Positions 43,992-51,922 of a stretch of 64,000 nucleotides of DNA are shown piece after piece; position 1 is the stretch's first letter; every line of letters begins with the position of its first letter. Made by a program: the position numbers and the translations under genes. The stretch spans positions 1,054,001 through 1,118,000 of the forward strand of contig NZ_CP006269.1 in NCBI RefSeq assembly GCF_000737535.1, given 5' to 3'. The notes beneath the pieces are model-generated. The model was not told the DNA's origin. It saw nothing but the letters and a program-made list of their open reading frames with translations, and made no database searches. The stretch comes from Synechococcus sp. KORDI-100 (GTDB taxonomy: Bacteria; Cyanobacteriota; Cyanobacteriia; PCC-6307; Cyanobiaceae).

Positions 43992-44819
43992 ATGAGTCGC
44001 CGAGTTCTTGTTTCGGTGCTGCAGCTGCTGGTGCTGCTGTTGCTGGCCTTGCTGGTGCTCGTGCCGCTGCTTTGGCTGGTCAGCACTTCTCTGAAGGGAC
44101 CGACCGAGGACATCTTCAGCAGTCCTCCTGCCTTTCTGCCGTCGGCGCCCAGTCTTCAGGCTTACGTGCGGCTGTTTCAGGACAACCCCCTCACCACCTA
44201 TATGTTCAACAGCACCGTGGTCAGTGCTCTGGCCGTGATCGCGAATCTTCTGTTCTGCTCGATGGCGGCTTACCCATTGGCCAGGATGCGGTTCGCCGGC
44301 CGCGGCCTGGTCCTTGGGCTTGTTGTCGCCACGATCCTGATTCCCTTCCAGGTGGTGATGATCCCCCTGTACCTCCTGATGGTGCAGCTGGGGTTACGCA
44401 ACACTCTGGTGGCACTGGTGATTCCGCAAGCGGCAACAGCGTTCGGTCTGTATCTCCTTCGTCAGAGCTTCCTTGGTGTTCCCGTTGAACTCGAGGAGGC
44501 GGCTCGCATTGATGGCTGCAGCAGGCTGGGTGAATGGTGGAACGTGATGATTCCTGCCGCCCGCGCCGACCTGATCACCCTGGCGATGTTCGTCTTCATC
44601 GGCACCTGGAGTGATTTCCTCTGGCCCCTCGTCATACTTGATGATCCCAGTCTCTACACCTTGCCCCTGGGTCTGCAGCAGCTCTCCAGCAGCTTCGGCC
44701 TCGACTGGCGGATCGTGGCAGCTGGATCTGTCGTCTCGATTCTCCCCGTGCTCATCCTGTTCGTGTTGCTACAGCGCTTCATTCTTCCCAGCGCCAGTGG
44801 TGATGCCGTGAAGGGCTGA
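43992..44819 (+). CDS. Sugar-type ABC transporter permease (MalG/GgtD-like)
   Basis: 275 residues, six membrane helices. The cytoplasmic coupling loop VELEEAARIDGCSRLGEWW is the E-A-A motif of carbohydrate importers. LWLVSTSLKGPTEDIFSSPP after helix 1 is typical of MalG-side subunits. It starts 6 bp after leuA and is probably co-transcribed. The MalF-type partner, ATPase and binding protein are absent here. In marine Synechococcus such a permease could belong to the glucosylglycerol importer, but that is inference. Confidence 0.85.
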   Translation: MSRRVLVSVLQLLVLLLLALLVLVPLLWLVSTSLKGPTEDIFSSPPAFLPSAPSLQAYVRLFQDNPLTTYMFNSTVVSALAVIANLLFCSMAAYPLARMRFAGRGLVLGLVVATILIPFQVVMIPLYLLMVQLGLRNTLVALVIPQAATAFGLYLLRQSFLGVPVELEEAARIDGCSRLGEWWNVMIPAARADLITLAMFVFIGTWSDFLWPLVILDDPSLYTLPLGLQQLSSSFGLDWRIVAAGSVVSILPVLILFVLLQRFILPSASGDAVKG

Positions 44820-44843
44820 CTTAGAACAAGACCTCCGCTGCTC

Positions 44844-45095
44844 ATGATTGTGTCGCTTCAGGATCTCGACCGTCTGATGGCCTTGCGTCAGCAGGATCCA
44901 GCCTTGGCTGCCCGTCTGCGTCAGCCACTTGATCTCGAGGCATTTCTGGCGCTGGCGTCTGAATTCGGTTGCTCCGTGACCGAAGCCGATGTCTTTGCAG
45001 CTCAGCAGCGGGAAGACTCGCAGCGCTCCGCCGAGGAACTGCAACGCCAGCAGGCCGATGAGTCTCGCCGCTTGCGAACGTTCATCCAGGGATAG
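44844..45095 (+). CDS. Nif11-domain small protein
   Basis: 83 residues. LDRLMALRQQDPALAARLRQ and LEAFLALASEFGCSVTEADV match the Nif11 helical domain that also serves as the leader of some lanthipeptide and related precursors. No Gly-Gly cleavage site and no Cys/Ser/Thr-rich core follow; the tail is polar and coiled-coil-like (RSAEELQRQQADESRRLR). No modification enzyme is near, so it is more likely a stand-alone member than a natural-product precursor. Confidence 0.8.
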   Translation: MIVSLQDLDRLMALRQQDPALAARLRQPLDLEAFLALASEFGCSVTEADVFAAQQREDSQRSAEELQRQQADESRRLRTFIQG

Positions 45096-45188
45096 CTCGC
45101 CGTGGCGTGTCCAGCACACGTTCACGTGCCACGGATCACCGACAAAGCCCGGGCTTTGAGGGAACGTGAGGGCTGGATTGAATGATCG

Positions 45189-45347
45189 ATGTCCGCGCAA
45201 CAGGAGAGCCAGACACGACCGTATTGGACTCCTGGAGATCTCAATTCAAAGGATTTGAAACCCCGTCGGCGTCGGGAACCTTCTGCGCTTGCACCAGCGG
45301 AGGACTCAGCGTTCCTCAGCTGGAGTGATTTGTTTGGAGAGCGCTGA
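45189..45347 (+). CDS. Small hypothetical protein, 52 residues
   Basis: Begins MSAQQESQTRPYWTPGDLNS, has a basic patch KPRRRREPS and ends FLSWSDLFGER. Composition (Pro, Arg, acidic tail) fits a real small protein. A second frame from ATG 45182 (48 codons) overlaps it, so which is used is uncertain. No family recognised. Confidence 0.45.
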   Translation: MSAQQESQTRPYWTPGDLNSKDLKPRRRREPSALAPAEDSAFLSWSDLFGER

Positions 45348-45381
45348 GGAGCCCCAACCCTCCAACGCGGCAGACGTTGGC

Positions 45382-45591
45382 TCAGTCCTCAAGACGAACG
45401 ACATCAGGGGTCGCTCCATGCACTTCACCGATCCAGCGGGCATGCCGGACGGCACCGTCGTGGGTATGGAAGATCCAGGCATCGGCAGGCGATTCCAGCG
45501 TCTCAATCACCTGGCTCTGGGAGTTCACACCTAGATAGCGGCCCGCTGGAAGGGACCGCAGCACATAGCGCTCGGCGTAGTTGGAGAACAT
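45382..45591 (-). CDS. Small hypothetical protein
   Basis: 69 residues: MFSNYAERYVLRSLPAGRYL, then GVNSQSQVIETLESP and DAWIFHTHDGAVRHARWIGE. Beta-rich, soluble, no signal peptide. It lies in a cluster of small genes between the Nif11 gene and the MTH1187-type gene. Confidence 0.6.
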   Translation of the reverse strand: MFSNYAERYVLRSLPAGRYLGVNSQSQVIETLESPADAWIFHTHDGAVRHARWIGEVHGATPDVVRLED

Positions 45592-45666
45592 GGCCCTTGA
45601 AGGCTTTCACTGAACCCATAGCGATATTGAGACAGCTGAGACTCATTGTGCGGAATCTCTCCTGTT

Positions 45667-46134
45667 TTATTCCAGCAGCGTTAATCGGCTCCGTTGTTGC
45701 CAGATCAGACCAGTCGGTGCCTGGAATCGCAACTGATGGCCACCATCCCGAAACCATGGTTCAGGCCACGGTGTCAGGGTCAATTCACCGGCCTCCAGGT
45801 TCCACGCGGTTTTCAGCCAGCGATGCAGGCTGTCCCGGTCTGGTGCTTGCGGCTGCTGCCAATGAACAACCGCCAGCTGACGGGGTGTTGATGTCAGCGT
45901 CACGATGCGGTGATGGGGCTCACCATCCTCCGCTGGTTGCTGGGATTCATCGAGTGATTCCTCGCTGACGAACAGGCGCAGCCCTGCGCTGTCGTCCGAT
46001 TGAGGGAGCTGGTATTTGTTCAGATAAAGCCGTCTGGCCTTTGGAAAGGCGGCTCCAGGGGCCCTGGCCATCAAGGCGTTGTAAGCATTTTGCAGCGTCT
46101 GCGTCATGCCGAGCATGGTCGGAACATCCTGCAT
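45667..46134 (-). CDS. Hypothetical protein
   Basis: 155 residues from ATG 46134; internal ATGs (MLGMTQTLQN) are alternative starts. Reads QNAYNALMARAPGAAFPKAR, YLNKYQLPQSDDSAGLRLFV, HRIVTLTSTPRQLAVVHWQQ and ends WQQRSRLTLLE. A mixed alpha/beta soluble protein without recognisable catalytic motifs. Divergent from the 46169 gene, with 34 bp between. Confidence 0.6.
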   Translation of the reverse strand: MQDVPTMLGMTQTLQNAYNALMARAPGAAFPKARRLYLNKYQLPQSDDSAGLRLFVSEESLDESQQPAEDGEPHHRIVTLTSTPRQLAVVHWQQPQAPDRDSLHRWLKTAWNLEAGELTLTPWPEPWFRDGGHQLRFQAPTGLIWQQRSRLTLLE

Positions 46135-46168
46135 GGAATGATGAAGACAATGACGGGACTGTCCAGTG

Positions 46169-46417
46169 ATGAGGTCGCATCGCTCCCGATATCGTCTGGC
46201 TGGACTTGATGGTCAGCCCCACCCTGTGTTGGACACCACCTACGACAGTCTGGAATCCGCTTTGACGGAAGCGCAGAACTGGTGTTCAGGTCAGGGTGCC
46301 TCATGCGCTCCGGCACAACGGGGCATTGCTGTCCAGGTTCGTACCGGGACTGGCTCCTGGAGAACCATCGATTACCCCAGGAGCTGTCTTATTACGCCGT
46401 CGCAGAATCCTGGCTGA
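46169..46417 (+). CDS. Small hypothetical protein coupled to the MTH1187-type gene
   Basis: 82 residues from ATG 46169 (MRSHRSRYRLAGLDGQPHPV). Contains YDSLESALTEAQNWCSGQGA and VQVRTGTGSWRTIDYPRSCL. Soluble; no known family. Its TGA overlaps the ATG of the next gene by one base (TGATG), so the pair is translationally coupled. Confidence 0.65.
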   Translation: MRSHRSRYRLAGLDGQPHPVLDTTYDSLESALTEAQNWCSGQGASCAPAQRGIAVQVRTGTGSWRTIDYPRSCLITPSQNPG

Positions 46418-46722
46418 TGACGTGGGTCAGCATTGATCTCTGTGTCGTTCCGATCGGCGTCGGCGTCTCGTTGTCTCCGTTCATCGCGGCATGTCAACGG
46501 CAGATCGCTCAATCTGGACTCAAGTCTCAGTTGGGCCCGAACGGCACGGCCATTGAAGGCCCCTGGGATGAGGTGATGGCCTGCGTCCATGCCTGCCATC
46601 AGGAACTGCATCGAATGGGGGCGCCAAGGATCTACACAACGCTGAAGATCAACACACGCACCGATCGTGAACAGTCTTTCGAGGACAAGGTGAACGCGGT
46701 GGAACGCTGTCTCAAGGTCTGA
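46417..46722 (+). CDS. MTH1187/UPF0045 family thiamine-binding-type protein
   Basis: 101 residues from ATG 46417 (MTWVSIDLCVVPIGVGVSLS). The ferredoxin-like fold pattern is clear: SPFIAACQRQIAQSGLKSQL, GPNGTAIEGPWDEVMACVHA, and APRIYTTLKINTRTDREQSF. Members bind thiamine or related small ligands and form tetramers. The longer frame from 46282 belongs to another reading of the preceding gene. Confidence 0.87.
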   Translation: MTWVSIDLCVVPIGVGVSLSPFIAACQRQIAQSGLKSQLGPNGTAIEGPWDEVMACVHACHQELHRMGAPRIYTTLKINTRTDREQSFEDKVNAVERCLKV

Positions 46723-46801
46723 GAATCTTGAGAAGTTATGGGGGAAACGACTCCCTCGAGTCAAAAGTTGAGACCAATGAGTACAGCTTTGAGTCGCATC
46801 T

Positions 46802-47296
46802 GTGCGTCGCCGCCGCTTGCCATTCGCTCTGCTGTTGCTTCTGTTCGCCGGTCTTGGTGCAGCAGCTCCCGCTCGGGCTGCCACCTGGGAGCGAATCGGT
46901 GGGTATGTCCGCCTGATGCGGCGCGCTGGTGTTGAGTCCTTGGTGGCGAAGGATTGTCCAGAGGGCCTGCTCGGAGCCTTTCATGAGGGACGGCAGGTGC
47001 TGCTGATGTGCGGCAACAACCTTCCGGATGACCCTGAATATGTCTGGATGGTGCTTGCCCATGAATCCGCCCATGTCATGCAGTTTTGCAACGGTGGTCC
47101 GTTGATGCCTGCCGCCTTGCTCACCCAGGAGATGGATCGAGCCCGTCGGACAAGCCCCGACGCCTTCCATGAGTTGAGGCTTTACCACGTGAGTCAGCAC
47201 CATGTGGAAGTCGAGGCGCGTCTGGTGCAGGCGTTGCCTCCAGACGAGGTGGAGGCCTTGTTCTATCGCCATTGCGGCAATCGGCTTGAGCGCTGA
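46802..47296 (+). CDS. Exported HExxH-containing putative metallopeptidase
   Basis: 164 residues, GTG start. Signal peptide with a very basic start (MRRRRLPFALLLLLFAGLGA). The mature region contains MVLAHESAHVMQFCNGGPLM, an H-E-x-x-H zinc motif, after VLLMCGNNLPDDPEYVW. Two more histidines (LYHVSQHHVEVEARL) follow, with a glutamate that could be a third ligand. No exact family is recognised. The end overlaps the start of the rluA-like frame by 11 bp. Confidence 0.65.
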   Translation: MRRRRLPFALLLLLFAGLGAAAPARAATWERIGGYVRLMRRAGVESLVAKDCPEGLLGAFHEGRQVLLMCGNNLPDDPEYVWMVLAHESAHVMQFCNGGPLMPAALLTQEMDRARRTSPDAFHELRLYHVSQHHVEVEARLVQALPPDEVEALFYRHCGNRLER

Positions 47297-47919
47297 AGGC
47301 CTTGCGGAACTGCATCGCGATGACTGGCTCTTGGCGGTGGAGAAGCCCGCTGGGCTGCTGAGTCAGCCAGGGCTTGGGATGCATCAGCAGGATTCGGTGA
47401 TCACCCGCCTGCAGCGGAACGACCCTGATCTGCAGCTTGCCCATCGACTTGATCGCGATACGTCGGGAGTGTTGCTCCTGGCCCGTGGCCAGGACGCCTT
47501 ACGACGCTGCAATGCCCTGTTCGCCAGACGGGATGTTCACAAGCTGTACGTTGCGGATGTGATGGGAGTCATGCGGGGCAGCGGAGTGATTCATGCGCCA
47601 TTGGCACGGCTGCAGCGCCATCCGCCTCGTTACGGCTCATCCGGCGGGGCGTTCTGCCCGGACGCGCTGGAGGGTGCGGCGGCCACAATGGAATTCAACC
47701 CGTTTGTGGCTGGTCCCGTTCACCGGTCGTTCCCATCAGCTGCGCTCCCATCTGGCTGAGCGCGGACACCCGATCGTGGGGGATCCGATCTACGGCGATG
47801 GAGGCTCGTCTCGTCTGTATCTTCATGCCGTCGCACTTGCCTTCCGACATCCCTTCACAGCCCAGAGATTTCGAGTTCTTTCCAGGAATCAGATGCCATG
47901 TCCATTCCAGCAGAACTGA
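47286..47919 (+). pseudogene. RluA-family pseudouridine synthase, frameshifted
   Basis: Frame 1 from TTG 47286 carries LLAVEKPAGLLSQPGLG and the catalytic loop LAHRLDRDTSGVLLLARG, then HAPLARLQRHPPRYG, and ends at 47759 in unrelated sequence. The correct C-terminal part is in the +1 frame: ARTRWRV, then RLWLVPFTGRSHQLRSHLAE, RGHPIVGDPIYGDGG and LYLHAVALAFRHPF, ending at 47919. Both halves are well conserved, so a single-base insertion near 47630-47650 splits the gene. The decay looks recent, or it is a sequence error. The catalytic domain is cut, so the product is probably inactive. Confidence 0.8.
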
Positions 47920-48167
47920 TCGGCTACGGCGCTGCGGCGTTAACGACGGCGAGCTTCTTCCCCCAGGCCGTCAAGACCCTGCGAAGCGGGGACACCCGGG
48001 CGATTTCCCTTGGCATGTACACCCTTTTCACCTGTGGTGTGACCTTGTGGACCATCTATGGCGTGATGGCCGGTGATGGTCCAGTGATCGCTGCCAATGT
48101 GATTACCTTGCTGCCTGCAGCTGTTGTCCTGCAGCGCAAGCTGGCGGATCAGCCGCGGAAACTCTGA
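47898..48167 (+). CDS. SemiSWEET-type sugar transporter
   Basis: 89 residues with three membrane helices and a PQ-loop motif: LIGYGAAALTTASFFPQAVK, TLRSGDTRAISLGMYTLFTC, then GVTLWTIYGVMAGDGPVIAA and a final helix. One subunit forms half of a sugar pore, working as a dimer. It begins inside the 3' end of the rluA-like remnant and overlaps the convergent PgpH-type gene by 19 bp. Confidence 0.9.
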   Translation: MSIPAELIGYGAAALTTASFFPQAVKTLRSGDTRAISLGMYTLFTCGVTLWTIYGVMAGDGPVIAANVITLLPAAVVLQRKLADQPRKL

Positions 48168-50248
48168 CGGGCAGGAATCGGGTATGGGATCCGGCGATGG
48201 CGCATCCTCCGCCATACCCGTACAAAGGCCTTCACCACCAGTTCCATCTCTGCACGACTCAGGGAGCTCTTGCGGAGCTGGCCATCGCGAAGTCGGGCCT
48301 CCACGATCGAACGCACTGTCTCGACCGCCTGTCGCTCGGAGGTGTCAGGAGGCAGGGAACGCAGCGCTGCTTCACAACCGTCCGCCAGCATCAACACGGC
48401 CGTTTCCCGGGACCGGGGGGCCGGACCGTTGTAACGAAAGCGCTCTTCATCCACCGCGGGATTTTGCTCCCTTGCCTTGTGGAGGAAGTACCCCATCTTC
48501 AAAGTGCCCTGGTGTTCAGGGATGAAATCGGCGACTGGCCGCGGCAGTCGGTGACGGCGTGCCAGTTTCAGCCCCTCATCCACATGGGCCTGCAGGACGG
48601 CAGCGCTGGCGAAAGGATCGTCCAGTTCGTCGTGGGGATTCGGACCGCTCTTCTGATTCTCGATGAACCAGTCGGGTGCATGCAGCTTGCCGACGTCGTG
48701 ATAAAGGGAACCTGTTCGGATCAGGTCCACATCCGCTCCGATGGCTCGGGCCCCTTCCTCGGCCAGACCGCAGATCATCAGCGTGTGCTCGAAGGTGCCA
48801 GGGGCTTCGGAGGAGAGACGTCGCAGCAGGGGTCGCTCCTGATCCGCCAGCTCCAGCATCCGAGCGCGTGTCAGCAGGCCGAATGATCCCTCCAGGATCG
48901 GGATCAGCAGAAGAGCCGTCATCAGCAGCAAGCCCAGCACCAAGGCCTCTGTCGCCAGCTCATCCAGTCCGCCGGAGACACTCACCCAGGGGCGCCAGCC
49001 TGTGTAGGGCTGGAGCTGGAGCAGAAGCCACTGACCGAGAAAAGCGCCGAGCGGAAGCATCACCGCCATCTGAAGCAGCTGCCCTCGACTCCGTTGACGA
49101 CCAGCCAGGAGAGCCCCCGCCGCGGCGACCGAGGCCGCCATCAGCAGTCGTCCATCACCCAGGCCGTTCACCTGTTCCGGCCAGAGCAGGCTCGCGATCG
49201 CCAGCCACGCCAGTCCGCAGCCGGGACCCAGCCCCTCGGTCAGCACCAATGTGGGCGGCACCAGCAGCGCCAGAGGAATCACATTCGCCCCGAACCAGAG
49301 CTTCGCCGCCTGGACCAACAGCAGAAATCCAAGGGCCAGCAAGGCATGACGCACCTCGAGGGTGGGGCGTTCACGGCGCATCACCAGCAGCATCACGCCG
49401 CAGCCCGCCAGGGCCTCAATGAAGCGTCCCAGCCAGATCACCGGCTGAGGCTCGCGCCGAACCTTCCCGAAGTAGTCGAGGACGTCGTAGGCCTGGGGGC
49501 TGATCGATTCACCTTTGCGTGTGATCAGGTCTCCCTTGCGGACCTCAATTGTTGGGATTCCCTGTTTGGTGAGCTGCTCCTCAATGAGCTGTTTGCTGAG
49601 CGTCGGGTCCGTGCGGAGGTTGCTGCTTCCCTGGAGCGTGCTCACCAGCAGCTTGCTGGCCAGGGTTCGTGCTGCCGGATCGTCGACCTCCAGCGGCAGA
49701 TCCCGCATCTGGATACCAGCTGCGCGACGCAGCTCCTCCGTCGCAAGGCTGCTCACAAGCCCCTGGCTGAGCATTCGATCAGCAGCGCGGCGCACGGCGT
49801 TGTCCCAGGCGAGGTGCTCGGCTTCGCTGCGCTTCTTGAGCCAACGCTGTTCCTGGGGCGAAAGATTCACCGGGCCAATCCGAGCGGCGGAACCGCTGTC
49901 CGTCACCTGCTGCAGCTGATCGAGCTGTTGGTTCAGCCGCTGCCTGAGCTGAAGGGTCTCGTCGTCGTCGATGACCTGAACAACCGAACGGGCAACGAGG
50001 CTCGAGCGTCGTTGCTCAAGGGCCGTGCTGTCCTTCACCAGGGCATCTTTGGGGGCAACGGCGTCGAACGGTGCCAGGGAACCGGGTTGCAGATCGGGCT
50101 TCAGCAGCCAGGGAATACTGGAGAGAAGAGCCACTGCGATACAAACCAGCAGCAACACCACTGTCTGAAGACGGGTCCAGCGCAGCAATCTGCGGCTGGG
50201 GGCCTGATGTTGCAGCCAGCCCCGCCAAAGAAGGCTCGCCCGAAGCAT
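48149..50248 (-). CDS. 7TM-HD family phosphohydrolase, PgpH-like
   Basis: 699 residues from ATG 50248 (GTG 50254 possible). One N-terminal helix, an extracytoplasmic 7TMR-HDED-type domain (LNLSPQEQRWLKKRSEAEHL; DPTLSKQLIEEQLTKQGIPT), about seven membrane helices, then the HD domain FEHTLMICGLAEEGARAIGA, TGSLYHDVGKLHAPDWF and FIPEHQGTLKMGYFLHKA. Known relatives hydrolyse cyclic di-AMP, which probably applies here. It converges with the SemiSWEET gene and diverges from folD. Confidence 0.9.
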   Translation of the reverse strand: MLRASLLWRGWLQHQAPSRRLLRWTRLQTVVLLLVCIAVALLSSIPWLLKPDLQPGSLAPFDAVAPKDALVKDSTALEQRRSSLVARSVVQVIDDDETLQLRQRLNQQLDQLQQVTDSGSAARIGPVNLSPQEQRWLKKRSEAEHLAWDNAVRRAADRMLSQGLVSSLATEELRRAAGIQMRDLPLEVDDPAARTLASKLLVSTLQGSSNLRTDPTLSKQLIEEQLTKQGIPTIEVRKGDLITRKGESISPQAYDVLDYFGKVRREPQPVIWLGRFIEALAGCGVMLLVMRRERPTLEVRHALLALGFLLLVQAAKLWFGANVIPLALLVPPTLVLTEGLGPGCGLAWLAIASLLWPEQVNGLGDGRLLMAASVAAAGALLAGRQRSRGQLLQMAVMLPLGAFLGQWLLLQLQPYTGWRPWVSVSGGLDELATEALVLGLLLMTALLLIPILEGSFGLLTRARMLELADQERPLLRRLSSEAPGTFEHTLMICGLAEEGARAIGADVDLIRTGSLYHDVGKLHAPDWFIENQKSGPNPHDELDDPFASAAVLQAHVDEGLKLARRHRLPRPVADFIPEHQGTLKMGYFLHKAREQNPAVDEERFRYNGPAPRSRETAVLMLADGCEAALRSLPPDTSERQAVETVRSIVEARLRDGQLRKSSLSRAEMELVVKAFVRVWRRMRHRRIPYPIPARQSFRG

Positions 50249-50345
50249 GCTCACACCAGGGAGGCGAACCAGGAGGTTCGGGTTGACATGATCACGCTAG
50301 CTCTCCTGTCAGGGCATGCTGGGTGTGGAATGGAAGCTTGATCAC

Positions 50346-51227
50346 ATGGCCCTGCGGCTTGATGGCAAAGCTTTGTCCGCACATCTGGAACAGCGTCTGA
50401 GTGCGCTGATCGCCGATCATCACGACCAGGCCGGTCGGCCCCCTGGACTGGCTCTTCTGCGCGTTGGGGATGATCCGGCCAGTGGCGTTTACGTGGCCAA
50501 CAAGGAGAAAGCCTGTGCCCGGGTTGGGGTGACGAGTACAGGGGTGCATCTCAGCGCAGAGAGCGCGGCTGGTGACGTGCTCCATGAACTTCAGCGCTTC
50601 AACAGGGACCCACTTGTTGATGGAATTCTGTTGCAGCTTCCTCTGCCGGATGGCCTGGATGAGGGTCCCTTGTTGACGGCGATCGATCCCGACAAGGACG
50701 CCGATGGTCTCCACACGCTGAATCTTGGACGGCTGCTCAAAGGCGAACCAGGACCACGCAGTTGCACTCCGGCCGGTGTGATGGCACTCCTGCGCAGCAA
50801 TGGCATTGATCCGGCCGGCAAGCGAGCTGTCGTGGTCGGCCGGAGCATCCTGGTCGGTCAGCCGATGGCTCTGATGCTTCAGTCGGCCAACGCCACGGTG
50901 AGTGTGGCTCACTCACGCACAAGTGATCTCGCCACTCTGACCAAGGCAGCAGAGATTCTTGTGGTGGCCGCCGGCCGACCGGGGATGATCGGTGCTGAAC
51001 AGGTCAGCCCCGGTGCGGTTGTGGTGGATGTCGGCATCCATCGCAAACCGGAAGGTGGACTCTGCGGAGATGTACGCGCCGATGAGGTGGCCGGTGTTGC
51101 CGCTGCCCTTACTCCCGTCCCCGGGGGTGTGGGGCCCATGACGGTCACGATGCTGCTCGTGAATACAGTTCTGGCTTGGTGCCATCGACACGGGATTGCT
51201 CATGGCCTGGATGACCTGATCAGCTGA
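50346..51227 (+). CDS. folD: Methylenetetrahydrofolate dehydrogenase/cyclohydrolase
   Basis: 293 residues from ATG 50346 ([20 protein letters not shown]). Motif [20 protein letters not shown] with the catalytic lysine in [19 protein letters not shown], and the NADP-binding segment [20 protein letters not shown]. The C-terminal [18 protein letters not shown] is the second signature. Interconverts 5,10-methylene- and 10-formyl-THF. Upstream in-frame codons to 50316 are not conserved. Confidence 0.96.
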   Translation: MALRLDGKALSAHLEQRLSALIADHHDQAGRPPGLALLRVGDDPASGVYVANKEKACARVGVTSTGVHLSAESAAGDVLHELQRFNRDPLVDGILLQLPLPDGLDEGPLLTAIDPDKDADGLHTLNLGRLLKGEPGPRSCTPAGVMALLRSNGIDPAGKRAVVVGRSILVGQPMALMLQSANATVSVAHSRTSDLATLTKAAEILVVAAGRPGMIGAEQVSPGAVVVDVGIHRKPEGGLCGDVRADEVAGVAAALTPVPGGVGPMTVTMLLVNTVLAWCHRHGIAHGLDDLIS

Positions 51228-51235
51228 ATTCATCA

Positions 51236-51922
51236 ATGTCGCTTCAATGGCTCTTCCCCACACCGGTGCTTCAGGTTGACCTTGAGCCTGATGCCGAGAC
51301 CGTTGCGGCCATGAACGTTGAAATGGAGTCGTTTGATCGCAACGTCTTCCTCCACCCTGAGTTCAGTGATCGCAACAACCTGACCGGTGATCTTCTCGGT
51401 CATGCCGGCCTGGATCAGTTGCATCGCATGGATGCTTTTCAATGGCTCAATCAGCGCCTCGCGGAGCAGACCAGCCTCTATCTGGAGGGACTTCTGGGGC
51501 CCAAGCATGGCCTTGAAGTCCATATTCAGAAGGCCTGGCCCGTGGTTTGTTCCCAGGACGGGGGCTCAATCGAGCTGCACACCCATCGCAATGCGCAGCT
51601 GAGCGCGGTTTTTTACGTGCGTACGGAAGCCGGCAACAGCAGCGGCGAGATCGAGTTTCAGGCACCTGACGACTACTTCAGCCATGTCATGGCGATTCCC
51701 TATCGCGATGCTGCTGTTTCAGGAGGCATGTTTTCTCCCGAGCCCAACCGCCTGTTGCTGTTCCCGTCCGATTTGCGACACCGAGTGATGCCATATGAAG
51801 GGCAGAGTCCTCGTTACTCCGTGTCCTACGACCTGGCGATTACGACAGCCTCAGGGCAAGGCAAGGAGATGCGGATGCCCCATCCGATGGACTGGGTGCC
51901 TCTGACGATGTTCAGTTCTTAG
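51236..51922 (+). CDS. 2-oxoglutarate/Fe(II) oxygenase-like protein
   Basis: 228 residues. MSLQWLFPTPVLQVDLEPDA is the start of the TIGR02466-type family. Iron-site residues fit H-x-H in SIELHTHRNAQLSAVFYV and a distal His in LLFPSDLRHRVMPYEG, with the 2-oxoglutarate arginine in PRYSVSYDL. Substrate unknown. It follows folD by 8 bp, so co-transcription is likely, and overlaps the convergent ParB-like gene by 11 bp. Confidence 0.8.
   Translation: MSLQWLFPTPVLQVDLEPDAETVAAMNVEMESFDRNVFLHPEFSDRNNLTGDLLGHAGLDQLHRMDAFQWLNQRLAEQTSLYLEGLLGPKHGLEVHIQKAWPVVCSQDGGSIELHTHRNAQLSAVFYVRTEAGNSSGEIEFQAPDDYFSHVMAIPYRDAAVSGGMFSPEPNRLLLFPSDLRHRVMPYEGQSPRYSVSYDLAITTASGQGKEMRMPHPMDWVPLTMFSS

Noticed and set aside
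44844-45095. Nif11 gene as a lanthipeptide (prochlorosin-like) precursor
   Set aside because: There is no Gly-Gly or Gly-Ala cleavage site and no Cys/Ser/Thr-rich core after the domain.
49094-50341. 415-codon plus-strand frame opposite the PgpH-like gene
   Set aside because: The opposite strand encodes a full 7TM-HD protein; this frame lacks any motif.
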